This document shows positions 25,152 through 31,698 of a DNA stretch of 64,000 nucleotides, in pieces. A model generated the notes under the pieces. That model was given only the letters and a program-made list of their open reading frames with translations, made no database searches and was not told where the DNA came from. A program made the position numbers and the translations under genes. This stretch comes from Bin87 sp963665395 (GTDB lineage: Bacteria; Chloroflexota; Dehalococcoidia; Lucifugimonadales; UBA3495), in the NCBI GenBank assembly GCA_963665395.2, contig OY762251.1, positions 1,116,001 through 1,180,000 on the forward strand, in the 5' to 3' direction. Each line of letters starts with the position of its first letter. Position 1 is the stretch's first letter.

Positions 25152-25703
25152 TTAGTTGGGACGGACGAACACCGGATCGCCGTCGGGGTCGGGGTGCCGG
25201 TGGCTGGTCAGGGCGGTGATGATGCGGTCCTCGCTGGCCCGGATCTCCCGCAGCAGCCGCTCTTCCACGGCCCGCATCTCACGACGCAGTTGCGCGTTGC
25301 CTTCCTGCATTTCCTGACGCAGCTGCGCGTTGCCTTCCTGCATTTCCTGACGCAGTTGCGCGTCGCCTTCCTGAATTTCCTGGCGCAGCCGCGTGTTGCC
25401 TTCCTGAATTTCCTGGCGCAGCTGCGCGTTGTTTTCCTGCATCTCCTGGCGCAGCTGCGTGTTGTTTTCCTGCATCTCCTGGCGCAACTGCGTGTTGTTT
25501 TCCTGCATCTCCTGGCGCAGCTGGGCGTTGCCTTCCTGCATTTCCTGGCGCAGCGTCTGCATCTCGCTGCGCAACTCCTCCCGCGTCGGCTGCTGGCCGC
25601 TCCGGCGCACCTGGGCAACGTGGCCGCTGATTATGGCAATCAGGATTATCACCCCGATGCCAATCAGGGCAATCATTTCATTGCTCAGCGTGATCCCGTT
25701 CAT
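25152..25703 (-). CDS. Membrane-anchored hendecad-repeat coiled-coil protein
   Basis: 183 residues. An N-terminal transmembrane segment (MIALIGIGVIILIAIISG, residues 9-26) is followed by eight consecutive 11-residue units of the type LRQEMQEGNAQ, with degenerate units on each side, and a short tail RHPDPDGDPVF. An 11-residue period gives a right-handed coiled coil. The matching 33-bp DNA repeats (about 25275-25540) are very similar and may vary in number between strains. Function unknown; predicted oligomeric and facing the cytoplasm or cell surface depending on topology. Confidence 0.75.
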   Translation of the reverse strand: MNGITLSNEMIALIGIGVIILIAIISGHVAQVRRSGQQPTREELRSEMQTLRQEMQEGNAQLRQEMQENNTQLRQEMQENNTQLRQEMQENNAQLRQEIQEGNTRLRQEIQEGDAQLRQEMQEGNAQLRQEMQEGNAQLRREMRAVEERLLREIRASEDRIITALTSHRHPDPDGDPVFVRPN

Positions 25704-25759
25704 AACGTAACGTCGCCCTGAACCCGGTTCGTTTGAGAGCTGCGGCGGCTAACGACGAC

Positions 25760-26557
25760 CTACGCCAAAAAGTCCTCCACCAACCGGACAAAGCGGTCCG
25801 TCGCTTCCAGCTCCGGGTGATGGCCGCAATTCTCGATGATTTCCAGGCGGCTGCCGGGGATGCGGCGGTGGTACTCCCGGCCGGCGCTGACCGGCACGAT
25901 GGCGTCCTGCTCGCCCCAGACCAGCAGCGTCGGGATCCGTTCCAGGCGATATACCTGGTGGAGCAGGCCGGGATCGTGCATGTAGGGACGCCAAGCCACG
26001 CGGCAGGTGGCTTCCATACCGCTTTCCCATCGCTCCAGCACGTCCTCCTCCGGCTCAGCTGGGCAGATGGTGCGGTATTCCGGCGTCCCGTCGGGGTCCA
26101 GCAGGGAATCGCGGATGTACATGGGCGGCGTGACTTCGAAGATGTCGTAGATCTGTCCTTCCGGCGGTCGTATGCCGCCGGCGCCGACCAGGATCAGACG
26201 GCGGAACTGCTGCGGGCACATGGTCGCCAGCTCGGCGGCCAGCCACCCGCCCAGCGAGAACCCCATCAGGTCCGCGCCCTCCAGGCCCAGCTTGTCCAGC
26301 GCGCCCAGGTACCAGATCGCCACGTCGTGGATGCTCATGGACCAGTCCAACTGGTCCGAACCGCCGCAGCCGGGATGGGACGGGACGTGCAGCGTGTGGT
26401 TCTGGGAGAGGGCCTGGTGATAGCCGAGCCAGCCGGGATGGCCTAGTTCATCGTGCAGGATGACCAGCGGACTCCCGGAGCCGCCGGAGACGACCTCCAT
26501 GCTGGAGCCGGAGACCTCGGTGATGCTGGAAGTCCAGGGTTGGGTTGCAGTAGTCAT
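25760..26557 (-). CDS. Alpha/beta hydrolase
   Basis: 265 residues from the ATG at 26557. Catalytic triad: nucleophile Ser in LMGFSLGGWLAAE near 109, Asp in VWGEQDAIVP near 215 and His in NCGHHPELEAT near 243. HDELGHPGWLGYHQ is the oxyanion-loop region. Family members include C-C bond hydrolases, esterases and haloperoxidase-like enzymes; no specific substrate is evident. A 60-residue copy of its own C-terminus lies downstream at 24938. Confidence 0.85.
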   Translation of the reverse strand: MTTATQPWTSSITEVSGSSMEVVSGGSGSPLVILHDELGHPGWLGYHQALSQNHTLHVPSHPGCGGSDQLDWSMSIHDVAIWYLGALDKLGLEGADLMGFSLGGWLAAELATMCPQQFRRLILVGAGGIRPPEGQIYDIFEVTPPMYIRDSLLDPDGTPEYRTICPAEPEEDVLERWESGMEATCRVAWRPYMHDPGLLHQVYRLERIPTLLVWGEQDAIVPVSAGREYHRRIPGSRLEIIENCGHHPELEATDRFVRLVEDFLA

Positions 26558-26790
26558 ATCGTAAAAAGTCCTTCGCAGCATCCCAAATGGGGAAGCAATG
26601 CGCAACGGGAATTCGGCAACATCATAGCCGGCGGCCTAAGGTAGCGCAACTGTTCAGAGCGGATGGTGGCTCCAGGCCCCGATCCGCCGTGCCCGCGGAA
26701 AGCGTCAGGCCCAAATCCGATCATGCCGGGCGTGTATAATCGGCGGATGCTTGGTCTCAACCCCGTGTCCGGGCGTCCTGCGAGCCGCCC

Positions 26791-28071
26791 ATGCTGATCG
26801 CCGCCCGTTCCCGGCTGCATTATGGCTGGGTCATCTTTGTGCTGTCCCTGGGCAACCTCACCGTGGAGGGCGGCACCAAGAACAGCGAGGCCGTCTATTT
26901 CAACGCGCTGCGGGACGCCTTTGGCAAAAGCGCGACTTACACCTCGGCGGTTTTCTCCCTGGCCGGCCTCATCGGAGCAATTTCCGCCCCGCTGCTGGGT
27001 ATCCTGTTGGACCGCTGGGGAGCGCGGGTCCTGTTCCCGTTGGCCGGGCTGTTCATCCTCTTTGGCTGGTGGGCGTCCAGTTTCGCCACCGACCTGTGGC
27101 AAATGTTCATCTTCTACGGGATATTCGCCGGCATCGGCCACACCGCCATATCTTCCTTCTCAATGACGGCGACGCTGGCGCCCTGGTTCCCCCGAACTCG
27201 GGGCCGGATGCTGGGGTTGGCCGACAGCGGGAACCCCCTGGGGCAAGCCATCTTTGCCCCTATGGCCGGCGTGCTGACCACCGCCTGGGGCTGGCAATGG
27301 GCCTACCGCGTCTTCGGCGTCATCTTCGCCGCGCTGATTGCCATACCCAACGGCCTGCTGCAACGGCGCGCGCCGGACGCCTTAGCCGCGCCCGCATCGT
27401 CGGTCGAAAACCCGGCGGCAGCCGATGCTGCGCCGCCGCCGGCGCCTGCAACTCCAGCGACGCTGGGCAACGTCGTCAGCGACCCGGCGATGTGGCTGCT
27501 GGTGCTGACCCGCGCCACCGGCTCCGCATGCACCCAGATGGTAAGGGTGCATCAGGTGGCGTTCTTCGTGCTGGCCGGCTACAGCTTGCAGACGGCAGCC
27601 AACACCCTGGGTTTGTTGGGCGCGGTGAGCCTGTTCGCGCGCCCCCTGATGGGTCTGGCGACCGACCGCTGGGGACGGGAGTCGGTGTACACCATCGGGA
27701 TGAGCGTATATGCCGCAGCGGTGCTGCTGGTCCTGTGGCTCGGCGATGGCGAAAGCTGGTGGCCCCTCGCCCTCTACATAGCCTTGGCCGGCGTAACCGA
27801 CGGCATCAGTGGCCTGATAGTGGGAGCGAAAGCCGCCGACCTGTTCCCCGCCGAATCGCTGGGCACCGTGATGGGCTTCGTGGAAATGGGTCGGGGCGCG
27901 GCCATATTCCTCGGCCCTGTCGTCGCCGGATTGTTGTTTGATGTGCAAGGCGACTATGTGACGGCGTTTATCGTGTCCGCCGCACTGTCCTTTACGTCCA
28001 TATGCACGATGTGGATAGCGGATTTCACCGGCCGGAGGAGAAGCTCGACCGAGCCGCGACCGATTTCATAG
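26791..28071 (+). CDS. Major facilitator superfamily transporter
   Basis: 426 residues with about twelve hydrophobic segments in two halves joined by an Ala/Pro-rich loop near 205-235. The MFS signature between helices 2 and 3 reads GILLDRWGARV, repeated in the second half as GLATDRWGRESV. The overall pattern (HYGWVIFVLSLGNL, FYGIFAGIGHTA) resembles the OFA/monocarboxylate-transporter-like group, so an organic-acid substrate is plausible. Monocistronic, and followed by repeat elements. Confidence 0.85.
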   Translation: MLIAARSRLHYGWVIFVLSLGNLTVEGGTKNSEAVYFNALRDAFGKSATYTSAVFSLAGLIGAISAPLLGILLDRWGARVLFPLAGLFILFGWWASSFATDLWQMFIFYGIFAGIGHTAISSFSMTATLAPWFPRTRGRMLGLADSGNPLGQAIFAPMAGVLTTAWGWQWAYRVFGVIFAALIAIPNGLLQRRAPDALAAPASSVENPAAADAAPPPAPATPATLGNVVSDPAMWLLVLTRATGSACTQMVRVHQVAFFVLAGYSLQTAANTLGLLGAVSLFARPLMGLATDRWGRESVYTIGMSVYAAAVLLVLWLGDGESWWPLALYIALAGVTDGISGLIVGAKAADLFPAESLGTVMGFVEMGRGAAIFLGPVVAGLLFDVQGDYVTAFIVSAALSFTSICTMWIADFTGRRRSSTEPRPIS

Positions 28072-28199
28072 GCAGTGACAACGTTTCTTCAACGCGACAC
28101 CAGCATCAAGGGCCAACACAAGGGCTGATGAACGACGGCCAACGACGCCGGCGGGCGGGACGTGGTCGCCCCTGGCAACGTCGGAAACAACCACGAACC

Positions 28200-28222
28200 G
28201 GGGCAACCACAAGGGTTGCCCC
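28200..28222. repeat. R4 hairpin (GGGGCAACC type)
   Basis: Perfect 9-bp stem GGGGCAACC/GGTTGCCCC with a 5-base loop, followed by CTAC and, 24 bases on, CCACCTGAAATGGAACGCT. The same arrangement (palindrome, then CCACCTAAAACGGAACGCT) recurs at 39500, so this is a repeat family. The upstream stretch 28072-28199 holds nothing recognisable. Confidence 0.5.
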
Positions 28223-28266
28223 TACTTGAGCGCTTGACCACCTGAAATGGAACGCTGCCATCGCTG

Positions 28267-28399
28267 CAGGGCTTGTGCAAAGTCCTTTTCATCCGCTCTT
28301 GGTGAGCCTGTCGAACCATCCGTTGATTGCGAGGGGCATCCTTCGACAAGCTCAGGATGAGCGGGAAAAGGGCTACGCGGTGACTTTGCACAAGCCCTG
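28267..28399. mobile_element. R5 133-bp non-autonomous element, copy 1
   Basis: Ends CAGGGCTTGTGCAAAGTC and its exact inverse. The interior contains TTCGACAAGCTCAGGA-type inverted segments and no coding capacity. Flanked by GCCATCGCT at 28257-28265 and 28400-28408 (one extra base on the left), consistent with a 9-bp target duplication. By eye identical to copy 2 at 33019-33151, so movement is recent. It sits 20 bases upstream of the infC promoter. Confidence 0.85.
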
Positions 28400-28418
28400 G
28401 CCATCGCTAACGGTTCGG

Positions 28419-28447
28419 TTGACTGTGAATAGCCGTGTCGGTAAAAT
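28419..28447 (+). promoter_or_regulatory. Sigma70-type promoter of the infC operon
   Basis: TTGACT at 28419-28424 and TAAAAT at 28442-28447 with an ideal 17-base spacer. It lies about 75 bases before the infC start and drives the IF3-L35-L20 operon. The R5 element ends 19 bases upstream of the -35 box. Confidence 0.65.
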
Positions 28448-28461
28448 GGGGCAACACTGAG

Positions 28462-28497
28462 GAGCCGTCCGATTGCGGAAACCCGCGTCAACGGCTC
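28462..28497 (+). promoter_or_regulatory. Structured 5' leader of infC-rpmI-rplT
   Basis: GAGCCGT (28462-28468) pairs with ACGGCTC (28491-28497), enclosing a second small stem GCGG/CCGC. In many bacteria this operon is feedback-controlled by IF3 or L20 binding to the leader; the hairpin just before the AAGGAGG site could serve that role. No T-tract follows, so it is not a terminator. Confidence 0.4.
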
Positions 28498-28521
28498 AGA
28501 AAACCGTAAGGAGGTGGCGCT

Positions 28522-29070
28522 ATCGCCAGGCAATACAGGGTCAACGAACAGATACGCGTTCCACGAGTGAGAGTAATTGGAGAAGATGGCGAGCAGCTTG
28601 GCGTTATGATGGTGTCCGACGCTCTCTCCCGGGCGCGGATGAATGACCTTGACCTGGTGGAGGTGGCGCCCAACGCCGATCCGCCGGTTGCCCGGCTGCT
28701 GGACTACGGCAAGCTCCGTTACCTGTCGTCCAAGAAGGAACGCGAGACCCGCAAATCCCAGAAGAGCAACGAACTGAAGGAAGTGCGGTTCCGTCCCAAC
28801 ATCGGCGCCCACGACTTCGACGCCAAGCTCCGCAAGGTGCGCCAGTTCATCGGCAACGGCGACAAGGTAAAATTGACGGTGCGATTCCGGGGACGGGAGG
28901 CCGTCCACCAGAACAACGGCCTGTCCCTGCTGAAGCGCGTCGCCGAAGAGCTGAAGGACGACATCCGGCTGGAACAGCAGCCCTCCATGGAAGGCCGCGC
29001 CATGTCCATGGTGCTCATCCCCAGCGCCACGTCTGCCGCGCGCAAGGAAGCCGCAACAACAACGGAATAA
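28522..29070 (+). CDS. infC: Translation initiation factor IF-3 (AUC start)
   Basis: 182 residues. Family similarity extends upstream of any ATG/GTG: ARQYRVNEQIRVPRVRVIGE matches the canonical IF3 N-terminus (..YRiNEqIR...VRlIg) and is preceded by a perfect TAAGGAGG with 7-base spacing to the ATC at 28522. This matches the rare AUU/AUC initiation known for infC, which lets IF3 regulate its own synthesis. The N-terminal domain ends near 80; the C-terminal domain has RFRPNIGAHDFDAKLRKVRQFIGNGDKVK. The short C-terminus after VLIPS is normal. Operon: infC-rpmI-rplT with 7- and 21-base gaps. Confidence 0.93.
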   Translation: MARQYRVNEQIRVPRVRVIGEDGEQLGVMMVSDALSRARMNDLDLVEVAPNADPPVARLLDYGKLRYLSSKKERETRKSQKSNELKEVRFRPNIGAHDFDAKLRKVRQFIGNGDKVKLTVRFRGREAVHQNNGLSLLKRVAEELKDDIRLEQQPSMEGRAMSMVLIPSATSAARKEAATTTE

Positions 29071-29077
29071 CGGTAAT

Positions 29078-29278
29078 ATGCCCAAACTCAAAACTCACAA
29101 GGGCGCCAAGGCGCGTATCCACGTAACCGGCTCGGGCAAGCTGCTGCGCCGCAAGCGGATGAGCAGCCACCTGCGCCGCAAGAAGCCCAAGAAGGTAACC
29201 CGCAAGTACGCGCAGAAAATCAGCTTCGACCAAGCCGACGTCAAGCGCTTGAGTCGGCTGGTGCCCTACGACGTCTAA
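29078..29278 (+). CDS. rpmI: 50S ribosomal protein L35
   Basis: 66 residues, highly basic. PKLKTHKGAKARIHVTGSGK and the RRKRMSSHLRRKKPKK block are diagnostic. It binds 23S rRNA in the large subunit. Second gene of the infC operon. Confidence 0.96.
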   Translation: MPKLKTHKGAKARIHVTGSGKLLRRKRMSSHLRRKKPKKVTRKYAQKISFDQADVKRLSRLVPYDV

Positions 29279-29299
29279 ACCAATGGAGAACCCCCAACC

Positions 29300-29656
29300 G
29301 TGCCCAGAGTCAAGAGAGGCGTCACCAAACGCGCCCGCCACAAGAAAATCCTGAAAGCGGCCAAGGGCTACCAAGCGTCCTCGGGGCGCAACTACAAGTG
29401 GGCCAAAGAGGCGGTGATGCACGCCTGGAGCCACGCCTACCGTCACCGGCGCCAACGCAAGGGCGACTTCCGCCGCCTGTGGATCATCCGCATCGGCGCC
29501 GCCAGCCGTCAGCATGGCATGACCTACAGCCAGTTCATGCACGGCCTGAACGTCGCCGGCATCGAGATCGACCGCAAGATGCTGGCTGATATGGCCGTCC
29601 GGGACCCGGGCGCCTTCGAGCGGCTGGTTGGTATCGCCAACGGGGCCGTGGCCTGA
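29300..29656 (+). CDS. rplT: 50S ribosomal protein L20
   Basis: 118 residues with GTG start at 29300 after GGAGAA. PRVKRGVTKRARHKKILKAA, YRHRRQRKGDFRRLWIIRI and GLNVAGIEIDRKMLADMAV are the standard L20 blocks. L20 is an early-assembly 23S rRNA-binding protein and the usual repressor of this operon. Confidence 0.97.
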   Translation: MPRVKRGVTKRARHKKILKAAKGYQASSGRNYKWAKEAVMHAWSHAYRHRRQRKGDFRRLWIIRIGAASRQHGMTYSQFMHGLNVAGIEIDRKMLADMAVRDPGAFERLVGIANGAVA

Positions 29657-29684
29657 CGCTGGCGCTTACAACCAGTTCACCGTC

Positions 29685-29706
29685 GCGCCGGCCGTTTGGC
29701 CGGCGC
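29685..29706. terminator. GC hairpin after rplT, possible transcription end
   Basis: Perfect 9-bp stem GCGCCGGCC/GGCCGGCGC with GTTT loop, 28 bases after the rplT stop. There is no T tract, so intrinsic termination is not assured. Confidence 0.4.
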
Positions 29707-29779
29707 AAGGATTTGAGCTAGGTTAGCATTCCAACACCCCATCACGTCGGTCAACGACCGGCTGGACGAAATCGTCGTC

Positions 29780-30157
29780 ATGGCGCGCGATTGGAAGCCG
29801 ATGGAACACGAATGGCCGGCGCTGGACTACATATCCTGGTTGCGTTCCGCCTTCGCTCAATTCTGGAGCCCGGACTACCCTCAGCCGTACATTGGAACCG
29901 GCCCGGAAGACGCAATGATTTCCTTATACTGGCTGACGGTTGAGTGGACCTATACGCTGGAAGTCGAGACGGCCAGCAAAATGGGCTACCTGTGCCGGTC
30001 GCCTAACCAGGCTATCGGGGAAGTGGAGATCGCAGAGGATATTGACTTGACCAGCGAGGACGCTGGGCGACAAATCGCGTCGGAGTTGGGGGTAAAAGTT
30101 GACCGAACCGGGAATATATTGGCTACAAGTCTGGGCCGACCAGTACCGGTACGGTGA
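29780..30157 (+). CDS. Hypothetical protein, possibly 5' part of a frameshifted gene
   Basis: 125 residues, acidic and tryptophan-rich (SWLRSAFAQFWSPDYP, LYWLTVEWTYTLEVE). Plausible codon use but no recognised family and no convincing ribosome site. The next frame (30099-30506) begins within it at a point where a one-base slip would join ASELGVKV to TEPGIYWLQVW, so the two may be halves of one broken gene. Confidence 0.35.
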   Translation: MARDWKPMEHEWPALDYISWLRSAFAQFWSPDYPQPYIGTGPEDAMISLYWLTVEWTYTLEVETASKMGYLCRSPNQAIGEVEIAEDIDLTSEDAGRQIASELGVKVDRTGNILATSLGRPVPVR

Positions 30158-30506
30158 AATTCTCGAAGCGCCGTTCCAGCCCAAAACAAACCGACAACCG
30201 CCCGACTTATCCGTTGATGGACCGGGGCCGGAAGGCGCTCCAAATCCCGCCGACTTGCACGCCATGCCCGCGGCGCAACGCTCAGACCGAGAACTAGTTC
30301 CGCCCGTGGGGTCTATCTGCTATACCGCGGCAGAGTTAGCAGCGGCCGGCGGCACGTTGGTGTACGCGCTGGAACCCCATAACCCATATCATTACAACGT
30401 GGAGTTCCGAGGGTTGGCGCGATTATCCGGCGGCGCCTTGCGACGGGCCAGGCGCGCCATCAAAGAACAGCTCAAGCGGAGCGATTTCGACTGGACGCCG
30501 CCGTAG
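30099..30506 (+). CDS. Hypothetical protein with GIYWLQVWADQ motif
   Basis: 135 residues if started at the TTG at 30099. EPGIYWLQVWADQYRYGEIL followed by PFQPK resembles the ending of small beta-sandwich proteins (pGxYxfxVxxDgxxxgexPfxV) found in many uncultured bacteria. The remainder (SICYTAAELAAAGGTLVYAL) is unlike it and has no known family. It overlaps the preceding frame by 59 bases. Confidence 0.35.
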   Translation: MTEPGIYWLQVWADQYRYGEILEAPFQPKTNRQPPDLSVDGPGPEGAPNPADLHAMPAAQRSDRELVPPVGSICYTAAELAAAGGTLVYALEPHNPYHYNVEFRGLARLSGGALRRARRAIKEQLKRSDFDWTPP

Positions 30507-30605
30507 CGGGAACCGCGACGGCATAGGGTTAAATTTCCGCGCGCCGGCGCAGGTTAGCAACAAGCGCCGGCACGTTTCATTCCAACAAAGGTTTTGGGAC
30601 GGCGC

Positions 30606-31379
30606 TTACGCCTCCAGTTTCACCGGGTTGCGCAGCACGCCGATGCCGCTGATGTCGATCTCGCAGATGGCGCCGTCGCCCATGTCCTGCGTCGTCCCCG
30701 GCGTGCCGGTGAAGATGCAGTCGCCGGCCTCCAGCGTCACGTAGCGAGTGATGAACTCGATCATCGTAGGCACGTCGAAGAGCAGGTGGTCGGTGGTCTC
30801 GTTCTGCTCCTCGTTGCCGTTGACCCGGGTGCGCAGGTGCTGTGCCGCGGGGTCGGCGTCGGTCTCGATCCACGGCCCCATGGGGGAGAAGGTGTCGGCG
30901 GACTTGGCCCGCCACCAGTCGGAGTTGTTCTCGTTGCGGTCCCGGCGCTGCCAGTCGCGGGCCGATACGTCGTTGCCGCAGGTATAGCCCAGCACGTGGT
31001 TCAGGGCGTCCTCTTTGGACACGTTGCGGCACTGGTCCTTGATGACCACCACCATCTCGCCCTCGGCGTCAAAGCGCTGGATTTCCTTGGGCCGGACGAT
31101 GGCATCGTCGGGACCGATGACGCTGGTGGGCGTCTTGTGGAAAATCATCGGATATTCCGGCGCCGGCCGGTCTCCCACGTGGCTGGTGTAGTTCAGGCCC
31201 ATGGCCAGGATTTTCCCCGGCATCACCGGAGCCAGCAGCTTCACGTCCGACAGCGCGTGAACATGGTCGGTCAGCTTGATTTCAGCGTCAAAAATGCTGC
31301 CGTCAATGGCGGTTACGTTGTCGCCGTCAACGACGCCGTAGTGCTCGGCGCCGTGGGCGATGTAGCGAGCGATTCTCAT
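30606..31379 (-). CDS. Fumarylacetoacetate hydrolase family protein
   Basis: 257 residues from the ATG at 31379, preceded by GGAGG. PVMPGKILAMGLNYTSH is the entry to the FAH fold. Metal ligands are expected in RFDAEGEMVVVIKDQ and in YTCGNDVSARDWQRRD, with the C-terminal DCIFTGTPGTTQDMGDG. These enzymes cleave C-C bonds in beta-diketo acids or act as isomerases or decarboxylases in aromatic catabolism. It is monocistronic. Confidence 0.88.
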   Translation of the reverse strand: MRIARYIAHGAEHYGVVDGDNVTAIDGSIFDAEIKLTDHVHALSDVKLLAPVMPGKILAMGLNYTSHVGDRPAPEYPMIFHKTPTSVIGPDDAIVRPKEIQRFDAEGEMVVVIKDQCRNVSKEDALNHVLGYTCGNDVSARDWQRRDRNENNSDWWRAKSADTFSPMGPWIETDADPAAQHLRTRVNGNEEQNETTDHLLFDVPTMIEFITRYVTLEAGDCIFTGTPGTTQDMGDGAICEIDISGIGVLRNPVKLEA

Positions 31380-31473
31380 AGCGGGATTGCCTCCGTTTTG
31401 GGTAATCAGCGGGGGCCAGTATAGCACTTTCGCTCCCCCTTGAATCGCCATTCCTCGCTCACTCACTCCAGGG

Positions 31474-31532
31474 CTCACGCGCCCCCTACTTTCCGCAAAC
31501 TGTCATTGCGCGCCCAGCGCGGTAATCTCGCT
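31474..31532. repeat. Degenerate R1 left half
   Basis: CTCACGCGCCCCCTACTTTC followed by TGTCATTGCGCGCCCAGCG resembles the left half of R1, but the right end is missing. Beyond it, 31560-31605 is a strikingly AT-rich patch (runs of TATAAT/ATTATA) in otherwise GC-rich DNA. Apart from these, 31380-31698 holds nothing recognisable. Confidence 0.5.
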
Positions 31533-31698
31533 GCCGGCGACGCCGTCGTCAGTATTCAGTCACTATAATATGATTATAGTTATATTATTTATAATCATTG
31601 TCTGCGCCTATGGCTAGCGTAATGCCTTGACGCAATCATTATACGATCTCGGAGCGGCGTCAGCGCCGGAGCGTATTGTATTTCGGAGGGCAAGCACG

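Noticed and set aside
25275..25560. Regular 33-bp repeats that could suggest a CRISPR array
   Set aside because: Units are directly abutting with no spacers and encode in-frame hendecads of a protein.
31627..31646. TTGACG and TATACG as a promoter before the fibronectin-type gene
   Set aside because: Spacer is only 7 bases.
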